Positions 21,826-32,815 of a DNA stretch of 64,000 nt are shown in pieces. Made by a program: the position numbers and the translations under genes. This DNA comes from Poecilobothrus nobilitatus. Taxonomy: Eukaryota; Arthropoda; Insecta; Diptera; Dolichopodidae. A model generated the notes under the pieces. That model worked only from the letters and a program-made list of their open reading frames with translations, did not search any database and had not been told where the DNA came from. Location of the stretch: NCBI GenBank assembly GCA_947095535.1, contig OX352774.1:3534001-3598000 (forward strand), given 5' to 3'. The stretch's first letter is position 1. The number at the start of each line of letters is the position of its first letter.

Positions 21826-24480
21826 AATTTATTTTACATAGAAATTATCCAAACAAAATGTCATCTATATTAAAATAAACGACATATTTCTTAATATACA
21901 AAATTAAAAAAAAAAATGTCAAAATATAATTGTCTTAAGAATCACCTTCTTTATATAATCTAAAATTATTATAATATTATGTCACCAAAAAAATTATATG
22001 TATTTTAAACTTTTCTATTCGAACAAAAATAATTCAATAAAACTGTCGGCATCAAATGCTGTTTCATATACACTTATGGGATGTGTTTAATATTGATGTC
22101 ATTTGTTATTTAGTTAAAAGTCTTATCTAGTAACACCTTTTAATATGTACATCGGACCTCTATCAAATTTTTATTTTGAAATAAAATCTTGTAATAACTT
22201 TGGAATAATATTTTAATTTTAAAAAGCAATATTTTATGAATTCAAGAATTTAGAGATATTTGTTATCTATACATAGACTTTTTCTTTAAATTTATATTCT
22301 GGAGTTATCAAATTTCAATTCACTATACCGAATCTTATAATTATAATTTTTTGTCTTTACCATTGCTGTTTACTGTTTAAAAAAAAATTCCCCAAATTTT
22401 AAGTTGAATGTTTAAATTTATGGTAGAATTTTCTGGCGATAAATTTTATTGAACCGCTGTTTGCACAGTTTTTCGAATGAGATGTTAGTTAAAGTAGTCA
22501 CCTATAAGTTTTGCCAGGCGATGTCCAAAATGCTTCATGTGGTTATTTCGTTAATACCCATAACAGGGGGAGGGTGAGCATGGCATTTGGTTTGAAAAAA
22601 GAATTTTCGGTGTCTATATAGTTCTTAAGCTCCTTATAAATGGAATTAAAAATTAAAAGTCATATTAAACTCTTCCTTTTCTTTACAAAACTGGTATATG
22701 TTAATATTATTACCATTTAGATTATTATATATTGTAATTTCAAATTCAAGTAAAAGCTATTTCTTATAAATCCACTATATTTAAAAATTTTCTTTAGTGA
22801 AAGTTTGCCCCGATAAAATAAGTCAGAAGTTGCTTAATCTAATAAAATCAATAATAACTAAGCGCTAAAAACTGCATAACATTGAATATTGAACTGAGAA
22901 AAAAAAAAGAAAATCTCAGTTAATGCAAACTTCTTATAAGCAAAATAATTTAAATCCTTTCAAAATTATTTAATACACATTACTTAAATATTAATTATAG
23001 TTAAATTTGAGTCATAAAGAGATATTTTAAAATTTTATCTTTATAATTCAATTGCAATTATCACTAATTATATTGAAATGTTCCATTAGTTCATTTTAAT
23101 CTTCTTAATATTGACACAAAAATTATACGTAAAAGATACAACAGATCAAAAGAATCTTCTAAAAACCAGACATAATTTCAATCTATGTAGAAAAAAAAAA
23201 ATAACTGACATATAATAAATCTTACGATTTGACGTACAATTTAATTAAAATGTAATTAAAAATCTGAATACTTTTAAATACAACATTTTCTTTTTCATTG
23301 TTCCGTTTGCATTATATCTACTCATATATATATATATATACATTTACATAAATAAATTTCTTTGTATCTATAGTAATCACTCAAATTCCCACATAAGTTT
23401 ATTTTAAATTAAAAAAAAAAAAAAGAAAGAAAAAATTAGAAAATAAAATCATTTTTTTTTTTTCGAAAATGTTTTTAATTTTATAAAACCGGCAAAGCAG
23501 GACAATTTAACAAACCAAAAAATTATCCCATATCTTTTTTTACATCCGGGTTCTACAACCACAACAGCAATACCTCTGATTGTTTGAAATGTAGCTATAG
23601 AAAAATATTCAACAAATAAAAACACAACTCACCAATTATATCGTGGTGAGGTTCTATTTCAAACCAACACAATATTAGAGTGGTTCTCAAAAAAACATTT
23701 TCTATTTAGATATACATATACATATATACATATATCATATATTATCATACATTGGTTTAACTTACAACACAATATACTGATCTATAAAGATTATATCTAC
23801 AATTTTATCCAATGGGAAGGTGCGATGGAAATACTTTGCATTTGTATTTTTTTTTTTTTTTTTATTTCATTTATGTTTTTCTTTTTTAAATCCTATTGAA
23901 ACTGTACTGAATGCCATAAAACGTTTCCATTTGTTGACATCCTGTTTTATTGGCCTTTTTTTGTATCTAAATGGAAAAAAAAAAAAAAAAAACTATTATT
24001 CTCTTTATGTAAAAAGTTTAAAAAGTTTGTATAAATTAAGGATACAAAAAAAATGTGTATGAATACTTAAATTCAATTGTATGTAACAGAATTAACGAAA
24101 ATAACATCAAGGCTTTAAAAAAAAAAAATTATTTTTTAACATAACCATTCACCTTTTAGTTAAAACTTAAGTTGTATAATTAATTAGACTTAGAACATTC
24201 TAAATAGATTATATGTTCCTTTATCTATAATTTAAGAATTTTGTTCAAGCACATAAATTTGCATATATCGAAAGATCTAAAAAGGAATCCCAAAATAATA
24301 ACGATAGCAGATTCAAACTAAAGGAAAATTATGACAGAAATCAATGAAATAAAAAATAAGTTTTGTAGAAAAAATGATATAACAGTAACTTACTATCTTA
24401 CTATTGAAAAGCAATCAGTTTTGTATTAAGGTCTTCGTCCTATAAAATTAGAATATCTTTTTATTGTTTAAAATCTTATA
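21826..24480. other. AT-rich spacer; unexplained mixed-composition patch at 22430-22620
   Basis: Mostly homopolymer-rich spacer with TA runs near 23320. The patch at about 22430-22620 is less AT-biased and contains AACAGGGGGAGGGTGAGC. It may be an old element, but I recognise neither a protein nor inverted repeats. Confidence 0.45.
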
Positions 24481-24675
24481 GAAACAAGGTAGAATGTAAA
24501 CCAACGGTTTTTAAAAGCGCACATTTCCAAAACTCAATACAAATTGTTTAGAAGTGTGACTTACACAAAAATTTGAAAATTTCATGTAATAAGAAAAAAA
24601 CGTGAAAATAGGACATTTTTGAGATTTTGAGGGGCCGTAAGTCCGGAATCCTATATAACTAAGAAAAGCTGTTAA

Positions 24676-26105
24676 CACACGTAAAAATATATTATTGAAG
24701 CTTTAATTTTTATGTCTTGCCGAAGAAAAGTTTTTACAGGTGCCTAAGTTACAGGTGTCTAAAAATAGCAAAATTTCAATTTTTGAGGCGTAATAACTCT
24801 TAAAGAGGGGGCGCTACCAAAAAATTTTCTGAGGAAACTTATACTAATTCTAAAAGTTCTTTCTTGTCTCAAAATTTCAGGTTTCTATCTAAAGGGGTGC
24901 CGGAGTTATGAAAAAAGAAATTTCATGCAAAATGTGGTTTTCACATAACGGTAAATTTAAATCGTAAATTACAAAATATTACATAATTTTGATATTGTTT
25001 TATATAGATAATAAAATTTTTGATCTTCTGGCGGTTTTAGATTGCAAAACTATTACGCAAAGCCTGAGATATATACATCTGAAAATGGAGCTTTTTTACA
25101 ATTTTGAAGAGCTGCAGCTTTGGAACCCTTTACAACTAAAATAAACCTTTCACACACGTAAAAATATATTATTGTAGCTTTCATTTTCATGTCTTGCCGA
25201 AGAAAAATTTTTACAGGTGCCTAAGTTACAGGTGTCTAAAAATAGCTAATTTTCAATTTTTGAGGCGTAATAACTCTTAAAGAGGGGGCGTTACCAAAAA
25301 ATTTTCTGAGGAAACTTATACTAATTCTAAAATTTCTTTCTTGTCTCAAAATTTCAGGTTCCTATCTAAAGGGGTGCCGGAGTTATGAAAAAAGAAATTT
25401 CATGCAAAATGTGGTTTTCACATAACGGTAAATTTAAATCGTAAATTACATAATATTACATAATTTTGATATTGTTTCATATAGATAATAAAATTTTCGA
25501 TCTTCTGCCGGTTTTAGATTGCAAAACTATTACGCAGAGCCTGAGATATATACATCTGAAAATGGGGCTTTTTTACAATTTTGAAGAGCTGCAACTTTGG
25601 AACCCTTTACAATTCAAATAAACCTTTCACACACGTAAAAATATATTATTGTAGCTTTAATTTTTACATCTTGCAGAAGTAAAATGTGTGCAGGTTCCTA
25701 AGTTACAGGTGTTTAAAAATAGCAAATTTTCAATTTTTAAGCCCTAATAGCTCATAAACAGGGGGTGGTCCGAAAAAATTTTCTGAGGAAACTTATACTA
25801 ATTCTAAAAGTTCTTTCTTGCCTCAAAATTTCAAGCTTGTATCTAGAAGCGTGCCGGAGTTATGAAAGTAGAAAAATCATGCAAAATTTGGTTTTCACAT
25901 AACGGTAAATTTAAATACTAAATTTAAAAAAATTGTATAATTTTGATATTAATTTACAAAGATAAAAGAAATACCTGTCGAATGACGTTTTCAGATTGAA
26001 AAAATCTTAAGCAGAACATAAGATATATGCATTTAAAAATAGGGCTTTTTCAAAGTTTGAGGGGGTGTAGCTCCGTAATGGGGGGGGCTACATGAAAAAG
26101 TTGTT
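24676..26105 (+). repeat. Three-unit 477-bp tandem array inside copy B2
   Basis: Units begin at 24676, 25153 and 25630, spaced exactly 477 bp apart. Each carries AAAAATATATTATTG.AGCTTT, TTACAGGTGTCTAAAAATAG (or a close variant), a GGGGGNG block, and GTGCCGGAGTTATGAAA. Units 1 and 2 are most alike; unit 3 differs more (for example TAATAGCTCATAAACAGG) and matches the first unit met in copy B1. Copy B1 holds two units, so the arrays differ by one. Confidence 0.88.
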
Positions 26106-26189
26106 CCACAAAATTATTTTTTTTATAAGACCTACCTATGGTTAAAATTTTTTTTCTCTATCTTTAACGGTGTAGAAGTTTTGTAAACA

Positions 26190-26249
26190 GACGGACGGAC
26201 GGACGGACGGACGGACGGACGGACGGACGGACGGACGGACGGACGGACA
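26190..26249. repeat. (GGAC)n microsatellite, about 15 units
   Basis: A nearly perfect run of GGAC repeats just upstream of the 3' hairpin of copy B2. The same position holds about six units in B1 (about 9927-9952) and shorter runs in families A (50613-50638) and C (35450-35467). It produces an artificial Ser-Val-Arg-Pro repeat in a minus-strand frame. Confidence 0.93.
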
Positions 26250-26300
26250 GAGTGAAACTAATAAGCACATTTTTTCAAAATTTTTTTGGAAATGTGCTAA

Positions 26301-27009
26301 AAAGAAATAGTATATAAAGAAAGAAAGACAAAAGCTAATTTTCAAATGCATCAACATATCTAGTATTAACTTTTTTTTTTTTAAATTAAATAAATGAATT
26401 TTTTTAATTATAATACAACAAAAAACTATAACAGAAAAACATAATAAAAAACCAAAACTTTTCAACCTCATACGGATATCCTTTTTGAATTACAATTATT
26501 ATATACTGTAACTTTTGATACTGCATAGTCTTAAAAATAACTTTCTCTTAACAATAACTATAAGTTGTAAAATTACAATACAATAAAATAAAAAAATAAA
26601 AAAAACACAAAATTTTGAATTTGTAATTGTAATTTCTATGAACTTAGTGACAATTTCTAAAAATTTATCATCTTCATCATTACTATCAACACAATCATCA
26701 CCAACAGTTTTTTTTTTTTTTTTTTCATTATCATCAATATCATTATTGTCCTGTCTTAATAATAACTATATTTACTTTTTCCTTAACTAGTTTGTTAACT
26801 TTACTCTCATTTTATATTCAATTACAAAAATCTGTACATAAAACACCCATATAAGATCATAATTACAGTTAGGGATAAAATTTTTCAAATGTTTTTAAAT
26901 AATCTGTTATAATGAATTTTTAATGTAATTTATTTTTAAGCTTACTAACTCTATTTAATGGACGCTGCAGATATTGAAGATCATGAGGCTAACTCAACAC
27001 ATCCTTTCA
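26301..27009. other. AT-rich spacer, no gene seen
   Basis: Homopolymer-rich. A pattern of CATCA/TCATCA repeats near 26680-26745 is low-complexity only. Confidence 0.5.
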
Positions 27010-27800
27010 TTTTTTACGATTCCGAGATTCTTACGATTTAAAGATTCTCCTAGCTGGAAAATTCTGGTCCTACGTTACCTAATCGGTGAAGTCGTCTCAA
27101 CTTAATTTCTTTAACTTGGCCCATGTCATTGTACGCAGCTCGTAGAGCTCTATAATTACATTTCTTTTTTTCCAAGCTCCTTCAATTGACCTGAAATCAT
27201 AAATGCGAGGTATGATTTTACACTCAAAGATACTAATTAAGTGGTTTTCATTGGCTCTTGGTAGTGTTCACGTTTTAAATAAACACATCACTGGAAGGAC
27301 AAGTGTTTTGCACTGTTTCACTTTAGAAACTCGAAATAGATCGATTGTAAACCGAAGTTGCTACTTGTTTATGTTTGTTTGCAATGTTTATTCTTCGCCT
27401 TATTTCTTCGCTGATTTTGTTAGGGTTATTGATATTTGTTTCAAAGTTTGCTACCTCGATTTTGTATTTGCCGACGTTGGTGTTTTGAGCAATTTGGTGC
27501 TCTGTAATCGCTTTATATGTCGACAACATTTATTTTCTTTTGCTCTCATTCATCCAAACATCCACATTCCGTGATTCTTTTTAATCTGTGTGATAGCCTC
27601 GACGCTTTTCGTTGCAATCGGACAACGATGTCAATGTCCACAGTAAAATTCGGTAACTGCAAAAAGTTGTAAAACATACTTCCCTCTGTTTTAAAACCCA
27701 TTCGACGTACAATATATCAAGTACTTGAAGAAGACGCATGACATCGTATAACCTTGTCGAAAACCGGAACACATATCTTTGACGATCACCACCGCCTATC
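27010..27800 (-). pseudogene. RTE-like LINE reverse transcriptase relic
   Basis: Minus-strand frames, in order from 27790 downward: FRQGYTMSCVFFKYL, which fits the '(V)-QGD-LSC-LFN' reverse transcriptase motif; DIDIVVRLQRK, which fits the region after the 'YADDIDI' catalytic box, although the ADD is lost; NTNVGKYKIEVANFETNINN followed by ISEEIRRRINIANK, fitting 'FEVV--F-YLGT-IN---D-S-EIKRRI--AN'; ANENHLISIFECKIIPRIYD, fitting 'L--FERKI-R-IYG'; and IIELYEL. The order is that of RTE-like LINEs. Several frameshifts and stops separate the parts, so it is dead. The region is visibly less AT-rich than its surroundings. Confidence 0.75.
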
Positions 27801-30078
27801 GAGTATGTTTTGATATAATTTGGGACAATCGAATGAATTTTGTCGGGAAACTAAACATTGACATTGCCTCGGATTTAAAATCGATAAATAGGTGGTTATT
27901 TTTATTTTTTGTTTACACATCTGAAACTAATGAAGTTTACTTTACTTTCGATATGAAATAAGATTTAATGAAAAATTATATTAATTTCATTTAAATATAA
28001 TCATTTGAAATGAAATACAGGAGCTATTAAAGTTACTTAAAAGACATTAAATATTTTAATGTTTACAAATGTTTTTTTTTTCGTCATGGAAACATTTTTA
28101 TAATTTTTGCAAAAATTATCAAATGAAGATAATTATATAATTTATAAAAATAAATAGGTACCTATATCGTAAATTTGAAATATCTTGTTTTATTTAACTG
28201 AGCTATTTATTATTTTATTTTCATCAATGTACAGTTACATTTTCATTTTATTCACTTTATTTGAATATAATTTTAATAATTCAATTAAAATAAATTATTT
28301 ATATGAAAAATTTTTAAAACTTCTATGCACTTATATTTGTAGTAAAAGTTACATGTCAACAACTGTATAAATAATATTATGCATATATGTATGTAGATAT
28401 GACTGTATTTGTGAATTTAAAATAAATTTAATTGCTGTTAAAATAAAAAGAAGGAAATAAAATTTAAATGAAAATTTATATTTATAAAAGGAAGTTTTAA
28501 ATTAAAATAAAATTGAGGTTAGGTTAAGTTTTTTTTTTTTTTCTTTTTTTTTTTTTATATTTTTGTTTCAGTTTACTTATGAATTAAGAGAAATTTCTGA
28601 ATTTTGACAAAATCTTTTCAATATATGTACATAATCTTATAGATACATACATTCATACACAATATTTAATATAAATTTAAATACAATTGAATTTTAGGAT
28701 TAACTCCTCTGTAATATTCAAATATTTTCCACAAATACTAACGAATATAGAATTTAAATTTAATTTAATTTTTTTGTTTCTTATTTTTTTTTTTTTTCAT
28801 TCTGTTTTTTATTTTTTTTTTATTATTTTCTAAAAATTAACTAAATCCTATTTAATTTATGATGAATAAAGTTTAAAACTTAATTAGAGCGTAAATAATC
28901 AAGTCACAAAATTTTCAAATAATCAAAAAAAAAAAAAAAACAGAAACAAAAACAGAACAAAAATTCTAACAATAACTGTTTTATTAATAAATTATAAAAT
29001 GGTATACAATATGATTACATACATAGATACATACATATATAAAATATATTATTTAATATATATACATATGTATTATGTACCTATATACAGTTATTTAATG
29101 CATTTTAATTTTCTTTTGTTTTTATAATAACAAAACAAACTGTAAAAAAATTATAAAAGAAAATCAAATAATATAATATTGTTGTTACTTTTCTTAATTA
29201 AATTTTATAAAATACTTAACAGAAGAAAATTTTAAAATTTTATAATTCTGACCACCATTTTGAATTATCATGCATGAATTTAAATTGTAAAATACACTAT
29301 ACATATATATGTACATATGTATGTACATACGTCATAACTCATATTATTATGTATGATAAGATATGACAATTTTATTTAAATGGTATTTTTAAGGCTAATT
29401 AATTTAATGATTTATTAGTAAAATTTATATATTTTATAATCTTTTTGAATATTTAATTGAAATCTTAATTAAAATATAAATTAATATTTTCTAATTTTAT
29501 TACAGTTTAATTTTAAATTGATTTGTTTATAATCATTTATTTTATATAAGGATTTGTATAAGTAATTATATGATATTAAAAAGAAAAAAAAATTTTCCAT
29601 CACTTCTGTAAACATCTGTAATGCTTAATTTTAAAAGCTTATATTCTTTTTTTTTTAATTTATAAGATTTAGATCTTTTCGATTTAAGATATTTGAAATA
29701 ATTATTTACAATTAAGATATAATATCTTCTATATTACAATAATAATAATTAGCATAAATATTTAAAGTAAACTTTAGACTTTATCTTATTGCAATAAATA
29801 ACAAATTGATTATACATTCAGTAATCTTTAATTGATTTCTATTTCGTTTATTCATTGTTTTTTTATAAATTTTTTTTTTTGTAAAATACTTTTGTAGTTT
29901 ACATTGGCCCTTTTTTATACCTTATCCTTGTCATTCAATTCAATTTAAGAAAATTTTAATAAGATCTCAATATGAAGCAACAAGTTTTTCTTTTATATAG
30001 ATTTTATACAGAGATCCTATATTTTTTAACAATCCCTAATTTCATTGATTGTGAATTTTTTTTTTTTTTAATGCATTT
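27801..30078. other. AT-rich spacer, no gene seen
   Basis: Very A+T-rich with poly-T tracts (28528-28555) and poly-A (28925-28940). TACATACATA-type runs lie around 29010-29090 and 29300-29330. No element or gene recognised. Confidence 0.55.
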
Positions 30079-30248
30079 CTCTGCCACATAAATGTGAACA
30101 GGAAATTACACAGTCTTGCCTCTTCAGGCGTGGCTGTAAATATCGTAAGGAGGAATAATTCTTAGAAAGTGTGTGGGATTCGAAACCACACTGCCTCGGT
30201 GTTTACAGTGTATTTTATACCCTCTTATCCACTAGGCCACCGAGTCCC
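30079..30248 (-). repeat. tRNA-derived SINE, near full length
   Basis: This is the most complete uninterrupted copy. On the minus strand it starts CTCGGTGGCCTAGTGGATAA, with the A box TGGCCTAGTGG at plus coordinates 30229-30239. The TATAAAATACACTGTAAACA segment and ACCGAGGCAGTGT follow, then the B box GGTTTCGAATCCC (30175-30187), a body with CGTAAGG/CTTACGA, and the tail CAGGAAATTACACAG. It ends near the T-run before 30070. The A and B boxes are the internal RNA polymerase III promoter expected of a tRNA-derived SINE. Length is about 170 bp. Confidence 0.85.
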
Positions 30249-31488
30249 CGATTGTGAACTTAATTTCACTCTTTTACAGACATCGTGTAGGTAACTACAT
30301 TTGCTCTATTGAATTAAAATCAATTATGCCTCCCCTAAAACAATTCCAATGTACAATGAAAGAGAGTCAGTAAGAGCTTGTTTCTACACAGTGGAAATTA
30401 CTATAAGCTGGTTCAAAAACTATGGTAATGGAAACTCACTGATTGTGAGAACTAAAAGGATGTGGAGCATCTTTACAACAAATATATGTTTCTCTCTGAT
30501 GTTCATAATGATCCATTCTCCAGTTTATAGTAATTCAAAAAAAAATTTTTTAAGTTCTTTTCTAATTTACGATCCAACACTTTCTTCAAATTCTATTTTT
30601 TTTCCATTTTCTAAGCTCTCCCATTTAGCTAAGCGTTCATTAGTATACAAAGGAATCCGTTTCTAAATACTAGCATCTAAAAAAATGTATGTATATTATA
30701 TAAAATCTATCTTGGAACCGTTTCTTTTACTTTCTAAGTCTCAAAGTTGAATCACCATAGGTAACAAAAAAACTGCGTCAGTTAAAAATTTTTTTACAAC
30801 TCTTTGACTACATTGTCATATCAATGAATCATATAAAATATTAGCTAAACCTTAAAAATCAATTTTAGTCAATTGATCAATGGAAGTGATAATGAAAATA
30901 TTAAAATTGTTAATTTTATTTTTTTTATAGTGTTTTTATAGTTTTATAGTTTTGTTGTCATTTTAATTTTATTTTTGTGAAAAATTTTATTTTAAAAATT
31001 TTGTTTTTTTTTTAAGCTGTTTTTCAAATAAATTTTTTATCAAATTTTTTTGTTTATATTTTTTATGTGTTTATTACTTGTTTAAAAGCTTAAAATGTAT
31101 TAATAGATATTAGATTATATGTCAAAATTCCTGATAAATTACTTTAATATAAAAATTATTCCACAGTTTTAGTTGCCTATTTTTTATTTTATAATTATAC
31201 GATCAAACAATTTTCTACCTTGGTTTAAAATTCATCAATTTAAAGACGATTAACTTAACTTTTGTTAGTTTTTCGCTTCCAAGCGCTAATCTAACACAAA
31301 AATTTTAGAATTATCCCAAATAAAATATTATTAAAACAGTTGCATGATTCAACTCAATATCGAAAGTGAATAAAACAGAAAACCATTATTAATATTTTTA
31401 CTAGTTAAACAATAGGGATCATAACAAATGCTTAGTGGAATACTCAACGATAAACATAAAATCAAAAAAATTTGAATGAAAGATTTAA
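30249..31488. other. AT-rich spacer, no gene seen
   Basis: The frame at 30349-30666 has no recognisable domain and falls in mixed-composition sequence. No element boundary recognised. Confidence 0.45.
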
Positions 31489-32165
31489 GCCTTCCCCAGA
31501 CTCGCGCGTTTTGTTTGTGGTAGGGGTGCGTTTTTTTTCGCAAAATATTATTAAATGGCGGCTTATGAATACAATATTTCCAACGCGTTTTTACAGAGTT
31601 TTTTTTTGCGGCAAATATACATACTAATTTTTTTGTAAAAAAAAAAACGCGGTTGACAGCGTTTTTCAGGCGGTTTCCGCAAATAAATGTCAAACATTTT
31701 AAATTTTAAAAATAAACGAAAAGATAAATTGGAGAACAAAGTGGAAAAATTAATCGAGTTAGTGCAAAAATAGCCCATATTATACGATCTATCAAAGAAA
31801 AATTACAAAAATATAAGAAAAAAAAAGAAATATGGCATGAATATGGTTTTAGAAATTTTTCTAAATCAAATATTTTTAATCTTTAATTTTATCAAATATT
31901 TTTTTCAAATAAAAAAATTATAACTTTTTATAAATTATTACTTTTTTTTTTTGTAAACAAAATCACAGGTCACTCGATGTAAACAAATTTCTTTTTTTAA
32001 ATTTATTGACAATATAATAATTTATTTTTTATTTTCTGTTTGACGTCTATGCGACTTTTTAAATTTTCAGTGTGCGCACATATTCGGATTCCGCGCAATC
32101 TCCGCACTATATCTTTTTTCGCACCGCTATCGCAATAAAAAAAAAGGCGCCGGTCTGGTGAAGGC
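31489..32165. mobile_element. TIR DNA element with CpG-rich ends, unknown superfamily
   Basis: Left end GCCTTCCCCAGACTCGCGCG and the reverse complement of the right end, GCCTTCACCAGACCGGCGCC, agree at 16 of 20 positions. TTAA stands at 31485-31488 on the left and at 32167-32170 on the right, one base further out, which leaves the target site ambiguous. Both arms continue inward with clustered CpG (GCGCGTTTTG, CAACGCG, AACGCGG, CAGGCGG on the left; CCGCGC, TCGCACCG on the right), while the middle is poly-A/T. No transposase frame is present. It is non-autonomous. Confidence 0.7.
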
Positions 32166-32284
32166 TTTAAGGTTACATTCACAACATTTACATTCAATAA
32201 CACATTAGAAAAGTCAAAAACTCAACCAACACAAGAAACAATCAAACCCAATAAAATTGAAAATGAAGTTTTGCTCTTCATACT

Positions 32285-32815
32285 TGCCTTTTTATGACAT
32301 TTTTCAAAAAGAATTGAAAAAGTTGCTTAATAGTTTTACTCTGTTAGTTCATCCAGTTTATCTGCCTGTCTTTCTATTTATTACACTTTTACGCCGTTCT
32401 AGTTAAAAATATTACATTGTAGACATAAATAATCAGATTAAAAGAGGATATTCAAATGGAAATAACTGTAGTGAAATGGTAGATACTGTAAAGTATAACT
32501 AATACTTTTATACTGAATATTTTTTTAATCTTACAAAGCCAAAATAAAAGGAAAATTTACCATTACGATAAACCAATATTTTGCAAAATGTTAAACGCCT
32601 CCTTAAACGCTTAAAACTACAACAATTAAATTTTAAGAGGAACAGGATCTTTAATATTCGAATATAGGGGAATGTTACTTTGGAAAAATTATTATTCTCA
32701 CTGAAAAAATCGCTTCACAGGAAAAATAAAAAAAATTTTATGCAAAAATAATAACAGTTCAAAAATATGTACCTTTAAAATGCCTTGGCTTACATACTAC
32801 CTTGTGTTTTTTTTC
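32285..32815 (-). mobile_element. Family B element, truncated copy B4
   Basis: On the plus strand it begins GACATTTTTCAAAAAGAATT, then TTAATAGTTTTACTCTG where B1 has TTATTAGTTTCACTCTG, then a decayed microsatellite (TTCATCCAG, TGCCTGTC), TTACACTTTTACGCCGTTC, and it ends TTGGCTTACATACTACCTTG. These are the two ends of copy B1 (9871-11190) in the same orientation, with nearly all of the 477-bp array lost. Overall similarity is low, so the copy is old. Confidence 0.6.

Larger units (their letters stand above)
24481..26300 (+). mobile_element. Helentron/DINE-1-like element, family B, copy B2
   Basis: This is the longest family B copy. It opens near GAAACAAGGTAGAATGTAAA, carries the subterminal motif GCACATTTCCAAAA at 24519-24532, then three units of a 477-bp repeat whose marker CACACGTA begins at 24676, 25153 and 25630. 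Next come AATAGGGCTTTTTCAAAG, a G-run with GGCTACATGAAAAAG, the microsatellite, and a terminal hairpin with arms 26264-26272 and 26290-26298. The right hairpin arm overlaps the inverted copy of the 5' motif (26284-26297). No protein is encoded. Subterminal inverted repeat, microsatellite and 3' hairpin are the layout described for DINE-1/Helentron elements; membership is inference. Confidence 0.82.

Noticed and set aside
26142..26471. Minus-strand frame with a Ser-Val-Arg-Pro repeat
   Set aside because: It is the translation of the (GGAC)n microsatellite of copy B2; nothing else in the frame looks like a protein.
27323..27574. Plus-strand frame at 27203-27574 as a candidate gene
   Set aside because: The protein similarity lies on the opposite strand (RTE-like LINE), so this frame is its shadow.
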